A stretch of DNA of 64,000 bases, taken from contig NZ_ACFY01000031.1 in the NCBI RefSeq assembly GCF_000174195.1, forward strand, positions 21,785 through 85,784, in the 5' to 3' direction. The notes beneath the pieces were generated by a model. That model saw nothing but the letters and a program-made list of their open reading frames with translations. It was not told the origin of the DNA and did not search any database. This DNA comes from Roseburia inulinivorans DSM 16841. Its GTDB lineage: Bacteria > Bacillota > Clostridia > Lachnospirales > Lachnospiraceae. The translations under genes and the position numbers were made by a program. Below are positions 41,796 through 52,133 of this stretch, one piece after another. Within the stretch, counting starts at the first letter, position 1. Each line of letters opens with the position of its first letter.

Positions 41796-43544
41796 ATGGA
41801 AGATAGAAAAGTATTATTATCAGTAAAAGATTTGATCGTGAAATTCCACGTGAGGGGCAGGGTGCTTACTGCTATCCGTGGAGTGTCACTGGATATTTAT
41901 GAGAATGAATCCATTGCGATCGTAGGAGAGTCCGGTTCCGGTAAATCTGTTTTTACAAAAACATTTGCAGGAATGTTAGACAGCAACGGATTCATTGATA
42001 ACGGCAAGATTATTTTCAGCGATGAAGAGCTTTCCGATACTGTCGTAAAATTAAATGACAATGCAAAGAAAGTCATCGCAGAGAATAAGAAAAAATTAGA
42101 CGAGTATTCCAGACTGGAGTTTGGTGCAGACACTTATAAAGCGATTCTTGAGTTAGAGTCTGAGAAGAGAAGAAGAGCAGATTTGAGCAAAGAAGAAGCA
42201 GAAGCGTATGAAAAAGAACTCCTTGAGTTAAAACATGAGAGAACGAATACCTTCAACTTGAAACAGACTTACGATCCATCCAAAGAAAAGGATAAGATCA
42301 AAGAGGCTGGAAAGAAAATCTCCGAATTGGATACAAAAATCAAGGCATTCGAGAAAGAGCATGAGCAGAAGGTAAAAGAGCGTGCAAACAGTCTGGCACA
42401 TGATACTGCATACAATCAGGAATTTGATAGGAAGATGGCAGAGCTTAAGGCAAAACATGCGAAGGAAGTCAGCGAAGCGATCTCAGCAGAGACAGAAGCG
42501 AGAAATGAGATCCTTGCAAAAGAGGTATATCTTTCTGTCGGACGTTTTGGTTTCCGCAAGCGTATGAAGCAGAACAATGCGCTGCTGGATGCATTAAAAG
42601 AGGCAATGAAGCTTGGCGTGGATCTGAGTGATGAAGAGCAGAGAAATGCTGTTTTTGATAAAGTTACATTCCGCGTAAAATATCTGGATGAGAACAGTGA
42701 GAGATTACATGGAATCTGTATCTTAAACCTTGCAAATATCAGGGATGGAAGAGACTGGAGCCAGATACGTGGTACAAAGATCGCTACGGTATTCCAGGAT
42801 CCTATGACATCCTTAAACCCAATTATCACGATTGGAAAACAGATCACATCTGTCATCATGAAACATCAGGATTGTACCGAGAACGAGGCAAGGCTTCGTG
42901 CGCTTGATCTGATGGACAAGGTTGGTATCCCGAACCCGGAGGCACGTTTTGATGATTATCCGTTCCAGTATTCCGGTGGTATGAGACAGCGTATTGTTAT
43001 CGCGATCGCCCTGTCCTGCCAGCCAAAGATCTTAATCTGTGATGAGCCTACCACAGCGCTTGATGTTACCATTCAGGCACAGATCTTAAAACTGTTAAAG
43101 GATTTACAGAAAGAGTTCAATTATACAATTGTATTCATCACACATGATTTAGGTGTGGTTGCCAATATCGCAGACCGTGTTGCAGTTTTATATGCAGGAC
43201 AGATCGTAGAGGTTGGTACAGTAGAAGAGGTATTCTATGACCCGCGTCATCCATATACATGGGCATTACTTTCTTCCCTGCCACAGCTGGCTGAGAGAAA
43301 TACAACTCTTTACTCGATCACAGGTACACCACCTTCGCTCTACAACAGTATCGTCGGCGATGCATTTGCACCGCGTAACCCATACTGTATGAAGATCGAT
43401 ACCTTAGAGGAACCACCAATGTTCAAAGTAACAGATACGCATTACGCCAAAACATGGCTGTTACACCCGGATGCTCCAAAGGTTGAAAAACCGGAAGGAA
43501 TCCAGAACATTCATGAGAAACTTGTTAAAGCATTCAATATATAG
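41796..43544 (+). CDS. oppD: Oligopeptide ABC transporter ATPase OppD with a long internal insertion
   Basis: These 582 residues compare with about 330-360 for usual OppD. Walker A is GESGSGKS (44-51), the Q-loop glutamine is at about 334 ([11 protein letters not shown]), the signature is YSGGMRQR (about 392), and Walker B is ILICDEP (about 412). The C-terminal oligopeptide domain ([20 protein letters not shown]) carries only part of the usual cysteine cluster. Between Walker A and the Q-loop sits an extra ~225 residues, rich in Lys/Glu and predicted to be coiled coil ([20 protein letters not shown]). All ATPase motifs are otherwise intact. Confidence 0.9.
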   Translation: MEDRKVLLSVKDLIVKFHVRGRVLTAIRGVSLDIYENESIAIVGESGSGKSVFTKTFAGMLDSNGFIDNGKIIFSDEELSDTVVKLNDNAKKVIAENKKKLDEYSRLEFGADTYKAILELESEKRRRADLSKEEAEAYEKELLELKHERTNTFNLKQTYDPSKEKDKIKEAGKKISELDTKIKAFEKEHEQKVKERANSLAHDTAYNQEFDRKMAELKAKHAKEVSEAISAETEARNEILAKEVYLSVGRFGFRKRMKQNNALLDALKEAMKLGVDLSDEEQRNAVFDKVTFRVKYLDENSERLHGICILNLANIRDGRDWSQIRGTKIATVFQDPMTSLNPIITIGKQITSVIMKHQDCTENEARLRALDLMDKVGIPNPEARFDDYPFQYSGGMRQRIVIAIALSCQPKILICDEPTTALDVTIQAQILKLLKDLQKEFNYTIVFITHDLGVVANIADRVAVLYAGQIVEVGTVEEVFYDPRHPYTWALLSSLPQLAERNTTLYSITGTPPSLYNSIVGDAFAPRNPYCMKIDTLEEPPMFKVTDTHYAKTWLLHPDAPKVEKPEGIQNIHEKLVKAFNI

Positions 43545-43556
43545 GAGATTTAGATC

Positions 43557-44861
43557 GTGTCTAAACTAAATCGAAACACAGAAAACCAGGAGCATGCTTC
43601 TCATTTACCAGAGCATGGTCCGATTGATGAAAATGGTAAAGAAGTATTATTATCTTTAAAAAATGTAGATATTACTTTCGGCAAGGGCGATAACGCTGTC
43701 CGCGCTGTAAAAAATGCGACATTTGATATTCACAAGGGAGAGACTTTCTCCTTAGTAGGAGAGTCCGGTTCCGGTAAGACAACCATCGGCCGTGCAGTCA
43801 TCCGTGTCAACCCATTGGCAAACGGAGAGATTTTGTACAAAGGTGTGCGTATTTCCGGGAAAATCCCAAAATCCCTGGATCGTGAAGTCATCCGTAACAT
43901 CCAGATGGTATTCCAGGATCCGGCAGCTTCCCTGAATGAGCGTGCAACTGTCGACTACATCGTATCCGAAGGTCTGTATAACTTCCATTTATATGAGAAT
44001 GAGGCAGACCGTGTGCGTAAAGTTGAGGAAATGATCAACGAAGTAGGTCTTCTGCCGGAACATCTGACAAGATACCCACATGAGTTCTCAGGTGGACAGC
44101 GTCAGCGTATCGGTTTAGCCCGTGCCATGGTAATGGAACCGGAACTTGTTGTTGCTGATGAGCCAATCTCTGCACTTGACGTATCTATTCGTGCACAGGT
44201 ATTGAACTTACTGAAAAAGTTCCAGAGAGAAAAAGACTTAACATATTTATTTATCGCACATGACCTTTCCATCGTGAGATTTATCTCTGACCGTATCGCC
44301 GTTATTTATAAGGGTGATATTGTGGAGATCGCAGATGCAGAAGAGTTGTTCAACTTCCCACTGCATCCGTATACACATTCTCTGATCTCTGCGATCCCGA
44401 TCCCGGATCCACAGTTAGAGAAAAATAAAGTGCTGTTTACTTATGATCCATCCATTCATGATTACAGTACAGACAAACCGGAGTTAGTCTGTATCGGTCA
44501 TGACCACTGGGTATTTGGTAATAAGAAAGAGATTGAAGAATACAAAGCTACGCGTGAGAAGAATGTGCCTTTAAAAACAATTACGATTTTAGACAAAGAT
44601 GCACCAAGACCAGAAGAACATCATGACAATATTGCACATGATGAGATCCAGCTTCCACCACTTCATGATACAGGAAGCGCATGGTACGCACTGCTTTCGT
44701 TCTTACTTCCGGTCATCGGTATTATCGCAGCGATGATCTTTAAGAAACACAGACATTATCGTAACTACAAGATGTGCAAAAAGGGTGCCATTGCAGGATT
44801 TATTGTACTTGCAGTCATTCTTGCATTGTTCCTGTTAGCACTTGCAGCAGTGTTTATTTAA
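43557..44861 (+). CDS. oppF: Oligopeptide ABC transporter ATPase OppF with C-terminal membrane extension
   Basis: These 434 residues start at a GTG (43557) after a GGAG site. Walker A is GESGSGKT, the Q-loop [16 protein letters not shown], the signature FSGGQRQR and Walker [13 protein letters not shown]. After the usual end, residues about 375-434 add two transmembrane helices ([18 protein letters not shown] and [20 protein letters not shown]) separated by a basic loop. This is not normal for an OppF ATPase and would tether it to the membrane. It is the fifth gene of the operon. Confidence 0.9.
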   Translation: MSKLNRNTENQEHASHLPEHGPIDENGKEVLLSLKNVDITFGKGDNAVRAVKNATFDIHKGETFSLVGESGSGKTTIGRAVIRVNPLANGEILYKGVRISGKIPKSLDREVIRNIQMVFQDPAASLNERATVDYIVSEGLYNFHLYENEADRVRKVEEMINEVGLLPEHLTRYPHEFSGGQRQRIGLARAMVMEPELVVADEPISALDVSIRAQVLNLLKKFQREKDLTYLFIAHDLSIVRFISDRIAVIYKGDIVEIADAEELFNFPLHPYTHSLISAIPIPDPQLEKNKVLFTYDPSIHDYSTDKPELVCIGHDHWVFGNKKEIEEYKATREKNVPLKTITILDKDAPRPEEHHDNIAHDEIQLPPLHDTGSAWYALLSFLLPVIGIIAAMIFKKHRHYRNYKMCKKGAIAGFIVLAVILALFLLALAAVFI

Positions 44862-44864
44862 GAT

Positions 44865-46196
44865 ATGGGAAGAACCGTCAGAGGTGGCAACAGAAACCAT
44901 ACTCCGAATGTGAGACCGGTTCAGAAGGTGGAGCTTTCGGAGAAAAATACAAGACAGAGATTTATCGCAGTGATCGTATTGCTGGTCATTGCTTCAGGCG
45001 CATTTATGTATGCACTGAATGGATTGATGTCAAATGACAGCGGATGGACAAACATTGAAGTGGGTTCATCCGCTGAAATTCATTGTGGCGATGATTATAT
45101 CTTCCGCTATTATGTTGGAGCAGCGGGCGTAAATGCCACCGCAGAAAAAAAAGCGCTGACGCTGCTCTACACAGATTCCATTGTAAAAGCCTATAAAATG
45201 TTCAGTATGGATGAATCGTTTGAAGGAATCACAAACGTGTATGATCTCAACCGGCACCCGAATGAGACAATGGTTGTGGATGATGCATTATACCATGCTT
45301 TTGAGCTGATCGCAGAGACCGGAAACCGGGCAATTTATCTTGCGCCTGTGTATACAGAATATGACAATCTGTTTTTCTGTAATGATGACTCTGAGACAGT
45401 TAACTATGATGCTTACCAGAATGGGGAAGTGGCAGCTTATTTTTCAGAGGTGGCTGCTTACAGCAATGATCCGTCTGACGTGAACGTCGAATTGCTCGGC
45501 GGCAATCAGGTAAAATTGTCTGTATCCGACGATTACCTTGCTTTTGCAGAGAAGAATTTTATTTCGGATTTCATTGATTTTTCGTGGATGAAAAACGCTT
45601 TCATTACTGATTATGTGGCGGATGTCATGATCGATAACGGCTATACGTTAGGTTCACTGACAAGCTATGATGGATTCACAAGAAATCTGGATCAGACTTC
45701 TGCGATTACAAAATTAAATGCCGGTCCGGATACATCCGGGACAGCAGAGGAAAATGCGGATTATTCTTTCAATCTATATGACAGGCAGGGGAATATCATT
45801 TATCCTGCCGGTGTCATGCATTATGACGGGGCGGAAAGTATTGTCAGTCTGCACAATTATCCGATGTCGGACAAGGAAAAATATCATTATTATGAATTTA
45901 AGAGCGGTGATATCAGGACCCGTTATGCAGATACCGCAGACGGACTGTGTAAGTCCGCAGTCAATAATATGGCAGCTTATGCGGACGACATCAGCTGTGC
46001 AGAACTCATTTTGAAGGTAAGCCCGGTTTACATCGCTGATACGATGGATACAGAGGCGGTAAAAAATCTCGCAGAAAACGGTATCCAGACGATTTTTGGA
46101 GAGAACAGTGTGCTCTATTACACGGATCCAGATTTAGAACTCACAGATTTATATGACAAAGACGGCGTGCATTATACATCAGAGTTATTAGAGTAA
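44865..46196 (+). CDS. Membrane-anchored extracytoplasmic protein, ApbE-like
   Basis: This encodes 443 residues: a basic cytoplasmic N-terminus, one transmembrane helix (FIAVIVLLVIASGAFMYAL) and a large outside domain. The order of segments (NVYDLNRHPNETMVVDDALY, then DVMIDNGYTLGSLTSYDGF, then a final SAVNNMAAYADDISCAELIL) recalls ApbE FAD:protein FMN transferase. However, the usual HHI/LDP and SGD motifs are not well kept, so it may be inactive or only distantly related. It follows oppF by 3 nt, is in the opp operon, and is followed by a terminator. The ApbE link is a visual impression. Confidence 0.5.
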   Translation: MGRTVRGGNRNHTPNVRPVQKVELSEKNTRQRFIAVIVLLVIASGAFMYALNGLMSNDSGWTNIEVGSSAEIHCGDDYIFRYYVGAAGVNATAEKKALTLLYTDSIVKAYKMFSMDESFEGITNVYDLNRHPNETMVVDDALYHAFELIAETGNRAIYLAPVYTEYDNLFFCNDDSETVNYDAYQNGEVAAYFSEVAAYSNDPSDVNVELLGGNQVKLSVSDDYLAFAEKNFISDFIDFSWMKNAFITDYVADVMIDNGYTLGSLTSYDGFTRNLDQTSAITKLNAGPDTSGTAEENADYSFNLYDRQGNIIYPAGVMHYDGAESIVSLHNYPMSDKEKYHYYEFKSGDIRTRYADTADGLCKSAVNNMAAYADDISCAELILKVSPVYIADTMDTEAVKNLAENGIQTIFGENSVLYYTDPDLELTDLYDKDGVHYTSELLE

Positions 46197-46202
46197 GCAG
46201 AC

Positions 46203-46238
46203 AGGCAGTTGCGGAAAGCCGCAATTGCCTGTTTTGCT
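46203..46238 (+). terminator. Terminator of the opp operon
   Basis: The stem AGGCAGTTGCGG with CCGCAATTGCCT around an AAAG loop is followed by GTTTTG. Confidence 0.8.
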
Positions 46239-46307
46239 GTCTTGGATTATACTAAGCAGAGAATATTAGTTGAATGTTCGCAGGTTGTGGAAGAGGAGAA
46301 GACAGAC

Positions 46308-46970
46308 ATGATTTTCGGAGAGAAAACAGAGGAACAGAAACGTGTGGCGGAACTGACGCGCGAGGTAAAAGAACTCCGCAAAGAACTGCTGGCGAGTAAA
46401 CTGGACAAAAAACAGGTGGAAGTCCAGATGAAAGAATTAAAGGACGCATTAGAACTCGGTGGAAACCTGCGTCAGGGGTATGTCGATTCGCAGGAACATA
46501 TGGCAGTTGCAAGGCGCGGACTGATCAATATGATGGAGGATATGAACGAGATTCCCATTGATGATGTGAAGCGTGATCTCGACAGACTGAACGGACATTT
46601 GGATCAGATTTTCCATGAGTGCAGTATCCGGGAGGATGATCCGGATTTTAAGTCCACAGCCGACGGACTCAAAAATATGGCGGCAAATATGGATAAGATC
46701 AATCTGATCATGCTGCGGAGCGAGTTGGAAAATCTGCAGGCATTGCTGGAGGATACATCGGAATGGCGGTCGCCAAATTTTTTTGCACTCGCATATTATC
46801 TGCAGCATGAGGAAGAGAGCAAAGTCGGAGAGATGGAAAATGAGTTCCGCAACAGCTTTTTAGAGCGATATCTGGAGGAACATCTGATGGAATCGCTGGC
46901 TATGGAAGCCAATTACGCGGGATGCGGAGAGAAGCTGGAACATATGATACAGCACTATATTTATGCGTAA
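46308..46970 (+). CDS. Coiled-coil hypothetical protein
   Basis: These 220 residues start at the ATG at 46308 (AGAGGAGA upstream); an in-frame extension to 46209 overlaps the opp terminator. The N-terminal 60 residues are a strong coiled coil (KRVAELTREVKELRKELLAS). The rest is acidic and helical. No family is recognised. It stands alone between the opp and liv operons. The 46971-47198 gap holds the livK leader. Confidence 0.6.
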   Translation: MIFGEKTEEQKRVAELTREVKELRKELLASKLDKKQVEVQMKELKDALELGGNLRQGYVDSQEHMAVARRGLINMMEDMNEIPIDDVKRDLDRLNGHLDQIFHECSIREDDPDFKSTADGLKNMAANMDKINLIMLRSELENLQALLEDTSEWRSPNFFALAYYLQHEEESKVGEMENEFRNSFLERYLEEHLMESLAMEANYAGCGEKLEHMIQHYIYA

Positions 46971-47082
46971 AAACCGTATAGTATGACACACCTGCATAAA
47001 AGCCATAACCAAAAGTTATCATAATGAGTAAATTGCATAATTTGACGTTAAAATACATCAATAATTTAGGTGATTCTGAATA

Positions 47083-47111
47083 TTGTGCATAAAAAGAAAA
47101 TTTGATAAGAT
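47083..47111 (+). promoter_or_regulatory. Probable livK promoter
   Basis: TTGTGC, 17-nt spacer, TAAGAT, ending about 85 nt before the livK ATG. It is a moderate match only. Confidence 0.45.
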
Positions 47112-47198
47112 TCTCTACAAGAAAAAGAAAGTTGAGAAGAAGAAATTAAATTATCTCAATAAAATTTAATTTTTGCTTCGCAAACAAGGAGGATTATT

Positions 47199-48401
47199 AT
47201 GAAGAAAGCAGTGAGTATGTTTTTAGCAGCTGCATTGGCAGTTGGCACATTCGCAGGATGTGGATCATCCGCAGATACAGGAAGCACAGGAAGCGCAGCA
47301 TCAACGGAGAGCGGTTCCACAGACAGCGCAGCAGATGGAAGCGTATTTAAGATCGGTGGTATCGGACCTACAACAGGTGCAGCAGCAATTTATGGTTCCG
47401 CAGTTATGAATGCCGCACAGATCGCAGTAGATGAGATCAATGAAGCAGGCGGTATCAATGGATATCAGGTAGAATTCAAAGCAGAAGATGACCAGAGCGA
47501 TGCAGAGAAATCTGTCAATGCTTATAACTCTTTAAAAGACTGGGGTATGCAGGTTCTGATGGGAACTGTTACAACAACTCCATGTATTGCAGTTGCAGAT
47601 AAGACAGCAGAAGATGGTATGTTTGAGATCACACCATCCGCTTCTTCCACAGATGTCATTGAAAACGACAATGTATTCCAGGCATGCTTTACAGACCCGA
47701 ATCTGGGAACAGCTTCCGCACAGTACATTGGTGAGAACAAACTTGCAACAAAAGTAGCAGTTATCTATGACAGCTCTGATGTATATTCATCCGGTATTGA
47801 AGCTACATTCGTAAAAGAAGCAGCAAATCAGGGATTTGAGGTTGTCGCAGAGGAAGCTTTCACAGCAGATTCCAAGACAGACTTCTCCACACAGTTACAG
47901 AAAGCACAGAGTGAAGGTGCTGATCTGGTATTCCTTCCAATCTACTATACAGAGGCTTCCATCATTTTAAATCAGGCAAACGGAATGGGCTATGAACCGA
48001 CATTCTTCGGATGTGATGGTATGGACGGTATCCTTGATGTGAAAAACTTTGATACATCTTTAGCAGAAGGTTTAATGTTATTAACACCATTCGTTGCAGA
48101 TGCAGATGATGAGAAGACACAGGCATTTGTATCCAAATACAAAGAGCTTTACGGTGATACACCAAACCAGTTCGGTGCAGATGCATATGATGCAATTTAT
48201 GCGATCAAAGCTGCAATCGAGGAAGCTGGCGTAACACCGGATATGAGCGTATCTGATATCGGAACAGCTCTGACAGAGGCTATGACAAAGATTTCTGTAG
48301 ATGGTCTGACAGGTGATGGCATGACATGGGAAGCTACCGGAGAAGTAAGTAAAGCTCCAAAGGCTATGGTGATCAAAGATGGTGCTTATACAGCAATGTA
48401 A
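47199..48401 (+). CDS. livK: Branched-chain amino-acid ABC transporter substrate-binding lipoprotein
   Basis: These 400 residues have a signal peptide with lipobox (VGTFAGCGSS) and a Ser/Thr-rich linker, then the periplasmic-binding type 1 fold: FKIGGIGPTTGAAAIYGSAV, AAQIAVDEINEAGGINGYQV, FGADAYDAIYAIKAAIEEAG. It binds branched-chain or related amino acids for LivHMGF. GGAGG precedes the ATG within the motif GCTTCGCAAACAAGGAGG, similar to the sequence before the ABC exporter gene. A terminator follows before livH. Confidence 0.92.
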   Translation: MKKAVSMFLAAALAVGTFAGCGSSADTGSTGSAASTESGSTDSAADGSVFKIGGIGPTTGAAAIYGSAVMNAAQIAVDEINEAGGINGYQVEFKAEDDQSDAEKSVNAYNSLKDWGMQVLMGTVTTTPCIAVADKTAEDGMFEITPSASSTDVIENDNVFQACFTDPNLGTASAQYIGENKLATKVAVIYDSSDVYSSGIEATFVKEAANQGFEVVAEEAFTADSKTDFSTQLQKAQSEGADLVFLPIYYTEASIILNQANGMGYEPTFFGCDGMDGILDVKNFDTSLAEGLMLLTPFVADADDEKTQAFVSKYKELYGDTPNQFGADAYDAIYAIKAAIEEAGVTPDMSVSDIGTALTEAMTKISVDGLTGDGMTWEATGEVSKAPKAMVIKDGAYTAM

Positions 48402-48448
48402 TCTGCGATAATGATACAACGAAAATAAGGGCGATCCAGTTTCCCCAG

Positions 48449-48495
48449 AGGGTGTCAACGGTGGCTTGGGCTGCCGTATGACACCTTCTTTTTAA
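48449..48495 (+). terminator. Terminator between livK and livH
   Basis: The stem GGTGTCAACGG with CCGTATGACACC is followed by TTCTTTTT. It would allow much more binding protein than permease to be made. Confidence 0.8.
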
Positions 48496-48503
48496 CAGAA
48501 AGA

Positions 48504-48532
48504 TTGTATACAGGTATTTTATATGTTATAAT
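48504..48532 (+). promoter_or_regulatory. Promoter for livHMGF
   Basis: TTGTAT (48504-48509), 17-nt spacer, TATAAT (48527-48532), just after the livK terminator and about 60 nt before livH. Confidence 0.7.
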
Positions 48533-48593
48533 CCTTGATGTGAAAAAGTAATGTTTTAACGTAGTAAATTAACAGAAAGACAGAGGTGTAGTT

Positions 48594-49475
48594 ATGAATT
48601 TTTTATCCTACCTGATCAACGGTATCAGCCTCGGTAGTGTCTATGCAATTATCGCATTGGGATACACCATGGTTTATGGTATCGCAAAAATGTTAAACTT
48701 TGCACACGGTGATGTTATTATGGTAGGCTGCTATATTGTCTTTATGACAATGAGCGGACAGGGCTGGGGAGCGGTCCCGGCAGTGGTACTTTCTATTATC
48801 GTGTGTACCGTACTCGGCATTGTGATTGAAAAGATCGCATACAAACCACTCAGAAAGGCAACGCCTCTGGCAGTTCTTATCACTGCCATCGGTGTCAGCT
48901 ATTTCTTAGAGAATGCAGCATTACTGATCTTTGGCGCCGATACAAGATCGTTTACAAATGTTGTAACACTTCCGGCATTGAAACTGGCAGGTGGAGCACT
49001 CACAATCTCCGGTACAACAATTGTTACATTTCTGGCGTGCGTTGTGATCATGGCTGCACTGATGCTTTTTATCAAGAAAACCAAAGCCGGTCAGGCAATG
49101 CTTGCAGTATCTGAGGATAAAGATGCAGCGCAGTTAATGGGAGTGAATGTAAATGCAACGATCTCCCTGACATTTGCAATTGGTTCCGGTCTTGCAGCGG
49201 TAGCAGGCGTACTGTTCTGTTCCGCTTATCCGACACTGACACCGTATACGGGTGCAATGCCTGGTATCAAGGCGTTCACAGCCGCTGTATTCGGAGGGAT
49301 CGGTTCCATTCCGGGAGCATTGATCGGAGGGATCCTTCTTGGTGTGATCGAGATTTTAGGCCGCGCATATATCTCGTCCCAGTTATCCGATGCAATCGTG
49401 TTTGCAGTCCTGATCATTGTGCTTCTTGTGAAGCCTTCGGGAATTTTGGGCAAACAGGTTCATGAGAAAGTGTAG
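48594..49475 (+). CDS. livH: Branched-chain amino-acid ABC permease LivH
   Basis: This 293-residue permease begins MNFLSYLINGISLGSVYAIIALGY-like (the typical LivH start) and contains MLNFAHGDVIMVG and SEDKDAAQLMGVNVN, both family hallmarks. About eight membrane helices are visible. It pairs with LivM. AGAGGTG precedes the ATG. Confidence 0.93.
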   Translation: MNFLSYLINGISLGSVYAIIALGYTMVYGIAKMLNFAHGDVIMVGCYIVFMTMSGQGWGAVPAVVLSIIVCTVLGIVIEKIAYKPLRKATPLAVLITAIGVSYFLENAALLIFGADTRSFTNVVTLPALKLAGGALTISGTTIVTFLACVVIMAALMLFIKKTKAGQAMLAVSEDKDAAQLMGVNVNATISLTFAIGSGLAAVAGVLFCSAYPTLTPYTGAMPGIKAFTAAVFGGIGSIPGALIGGILLGVIEILGRAYISSQLSDAIVFAVLIIVLLVKPSGILGKQVHEKV

Positions 49476-49484
49476 GTGGCAGAT

Positions 49485-50561
49485 ATGGCAAAGTTAAATT
49501 TGAAATCAATGAAAAAAAGTACAAAAGATCATATCATTACATTTGCTATGGTCATTGTGGTTTACATAATTGTACAGACTATGATCACAACCGGCAACAT
49601 GTCCTCCCTGATGCAGGGACTTCTTGTTCCAATGTGTACCTATTCGATCGTGGCAATTGGTTTAAACCTCTGTGTCGGTTATCTGGGCGAGCTTAGTATC
49701 GGTCATGCCGGATTTATGTGTGTGGGAGCATTTTCCAGTGCATTCTGCACAAAACTGTTACAGGACAGCATTCAGAATGAAGTGATTCTGTTTTTGATCG
49801 CAATTGCAGTTGGAACTGTCGCAGCCGCATTTTTTGGATTCCTCATTGGTATTCCGGTGCTTCGTCTCCGTGGCGACTATCTTGCGATCGTAACGCTTGC
49901 TTTTGGTGAGATCATCAAAAATGTCATTAATGTTTTATATATTGCAAAAGATGAGAATGGATTCCATTTTGCTATCTCGGATGGAAATAAGATCGAGTTA
50001 AGCGAAGATGGTATCTGGCTGATCAATGGAGCAAAGGGAATTGCAAAGATTCCTCATTTATCCAGTTTTACAGCCGGTGTGATCATGATCCTGGTCATTT
50101 TATTTATCGTATATAACTTTGTAAATTCCAGAACCGGCCGTGCAGTGATGGCGATCCGTGACAACCGGATCGCAGCAGAATCTGTCGGTATCAATATAAC
50201 AAAGTTCAAACTGATGGCATTTACCATTTCCGCAGCGATCGCAGGTGCTGGCGGTGTGCTTTATGCGCATAATCTTTCTACCGTTACAGCAACTCCGACA
50301 AACTTTGGATACAATATGTCCATCATGATCCTGGTATTTGTTGTATTAGGCGGCATGGGAAGCTTCCGTGGATCGATTATTGCAGCAGTCATTTTAACAC
50401 TGCTTCCGGAGGTGCTCCGTGGACTGAAGGATTATCGAATGTTGATCTATTCCATCGTTCTGATCGTAATGATGCTTTTCAACTGGGCACCAAAATGTAT
50501 TGAGATGAGACAGCGTATCGCAGCAAAATTCAAAAAGTCAGCAAAAAAGGAGGCAGCATAA
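49485..50561 (+). CDS. livM: Branched-chain amino-acid ABC permease LivM
   Basis: This protein has about 358 residues from the ATG at 49485; a GTG directly after the livH stop (49476) is a less likely start. It contains VGYLGELSIGHAGFMCVGAF, LRLRGDYLAIVTLAFGEIIK and AIRDNRIAAESVGINITKFK, all LivM signatures, with about nine membrane helices and a basic tail. It is the second permease subunit. Confidence 0.93.
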   Translation: MAKLNLKSMKKSTKDHIITFAMVIVVYIIVQTMITTGNMSSLMQGLLVPMCTYSIVAIGLNLCVGYLGELSIGHAGFMCVGAFSSAFCTKLLQDSIQNEVILFLIAIAVGTVAAAFFGFLIGIPVLRLRGDYLAIVTLAFGEIIKNVINVLYIAKDENGFHFAISDGNKIELSEDGIWLINGAKGIAKIPHLSSFTAGVIMILVILFIVYNFVNSRTGRAVMAIRDNRIAAESVGINITKFKLMAFTISAAIAGAGGVLYAHNLSTVTATPTNFGYNMSIMILVFVVLGGMGSFRGSIIAAVILTLLPEVLRGLKDYRMLIYSIVLIVMMLFNWAPKCIEMRQRIAAKFKKSAKKEAA

Positions 50562-50562
50562 T

Positions 50563-51321
50563 ATGGCATTATTAGAGGTAAAAAATCTTGGAATCTCCTT
50601 TGGTGGACTTCGTGCGGTAGACGGATTCAACATTACAATTGAAAAGGGACAGTTATATGGACTGATCGGACCAAACGGTGCAGGAAAAACGACCTGTTTT
50701 AATATGCTGACAGGTGTGTATACACCAACCGATGGAACCATCACATTGGACGGAAAAGACATTACTGGCAAAAAGACGGTGGAGATCAATAAAGAGGGAA
50801 TTGCCAGAACGTTCCAGAATATCCGGCTTTTCAAAGAGCAGTCTGTTCTGGATAATGTCAAAATAGGTTTACATAATCAAATGCCTTATTCTACATTGAC
50901 AGGAATCCTGCGTCTGCCAAAATACCGCAAAGTGGAAGCAGAGATGAATGAAAAGGCAATGGAACTTCTGAAAGTGTTTGATCTGGATAAAGAGGCTGAT
51001 TTCCTTGCATCCAATCTTCCTTATGGTAAACAGAGAAAACTGGAGATCGCCCGTGCACTTGCGACAAATCCAAAATTATTACTGCTTGACGAACCGGCAG
51101 CAGGTATGAATCCAAATGAAACAAAAGAACTGATGGAAACGATCCATTTTGTCAGGGATGAGTTTGACATGACGGTTCTTCTGATCGAACATGATATGAA
51201 GCTTGTGTCAGGAATCTGTGAGGAACTTACAGTGTTAAACTTCGGACAGGTGTTAGCACAGGGAAAAACCAGTGATGTATTAAATGATCCACAGGTTATC
51301 AAGGCATATCTGGGTGAATAG
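50563..51321 (+). CDS. livG: Branched-chain amino-acid ABC ATPase LivG
   Basis: These 252 residues have Walker A GPNGAGKTT, the Q-loop RTFQNIRLF, a signature replaced by LPYGKQRKLEIARAL (as normal for LivG) and Walker B LLLLDEPAAGMN. The gene starts one base after the livM stop, with AAGGAGG in the end of livM. Confidence 0.95.
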   Translation: MALLEVKNLGISFGGLRAVDGFNITIEKGQLYGLIGPNGAGKTTCFNMLTGVYTPTDGTITLDGKDITGKKTVEINKEGIARTFQNIRLFKEQSVLDNVKIGLHNQMPYSTLTGILRLPKYRKVEAEMNEKAMELLKVFDLDKEADFLASNLPYGKQRKLEIARALATNPKLLLLDEPAAGMNPNETKELMETIHFVRDEFDMTVLLIEHDMKLVSGICEELTVLNFGQVLAQGKTSDVLNDPQVIKAYLGE

Positions 51322-51333
51322 GAGGACGTTATT

Positions 51334-52044
51334 ATGGCAATGCTTGAGGTAAAAAATCTGGAAGTATATTATGGTGTGATCCAGGCCATTAAAGGTATTT
51401 CCTTTGAAGTAAATGAGGGCGAAGTCATTGCATTGATCGGTGCCAACGGAGCGGGAAAGACCACAACGTTACAGACCATCACCGGAATGCTTCAGCCGAA
51501 AGCCGGAGAGATTATTTTTGAGGGCAAAGATATCAGCAAAATCCCGGGACATAAGATCGTATCCATGGGAATGGCACATGTACCGGAAGGAAGACGTGTG
51601 TTTGCAGAATTATCTGTGTACGAAAATCTGAAATTAGGCGCATATACCAGAAAAGATAAAAAAGAGATCGAGGAGACATTGGCACGTGTATACAAGAGCT
51701 TCCCGCGTCTGGAGGAGCGAAAAAACCAGCTTGCCGGAACACTGAGCGGTGGCGAACAGCAGATGCTTGCTATGGGACGCGCACTGATGTCAAAGCCGAA
51801 GATCATTTTAATGGATGAACCTTCCATGGGACTCTCTCCGATTCTTGTAGAAGAAATTTTCCATATTATCCGGGAGATTTCTGCAAGTGGAACAACGGTA
51901 CTGCTTGTAGAGCAGAATGCAAAAAAAGCACTTGCGATCGCAGATCGTGCCTATGTATTAGAGACCGGCAATATTGTGTTGTCCGGAGATGCAAAGGAAA
52001 TGATGAACAATGATTCCATTAAGAAGGCATATCTTGGTGAATAA
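51334..52044 (+). CDS. livF: Branched-chain amino-acid ABC ATPase LivF
   Basis: These 236 residues have Walker A GANGAGKTT, VPEGRRVFAELSVYENL (family motif), signature LSGGEQQMLAMGRAL and Walker B IILMDEPSMGLSP. It is the last gene of livHMGF. The AT-rich 90 nt after it carry no obvious terminator. Confidence 0.95.
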   Translation: MAMLEVKNLEVYYGVIQAIKGISFEVNEGEVIALIGANGAGKTTTLQTITGMLQPKAGEIIFEGKDISKIPGHKIVSMGMAHVPEGRRVFAELSVYENLKLGAYTRKDKKEIEETLARVYKSFPRLEERKNQLAGTLSGGEQQMLAMGRALMSKPKIILMDEPSMGLSPILVEEIFHIIREISASGTTVLLVEQNAKKALAIADRAYVLETGNIVLSGDAKEMMNNDSIKKAYLGE

Positions 52045-52133
52045 CAGACGATGTAAATGTGGATATGAGGTACACTTTTTGGGCAGAGAGGTGTATACTG
52101 AAAGAAAGAATTGCAGAAAGGCTGGGGCAGGAT

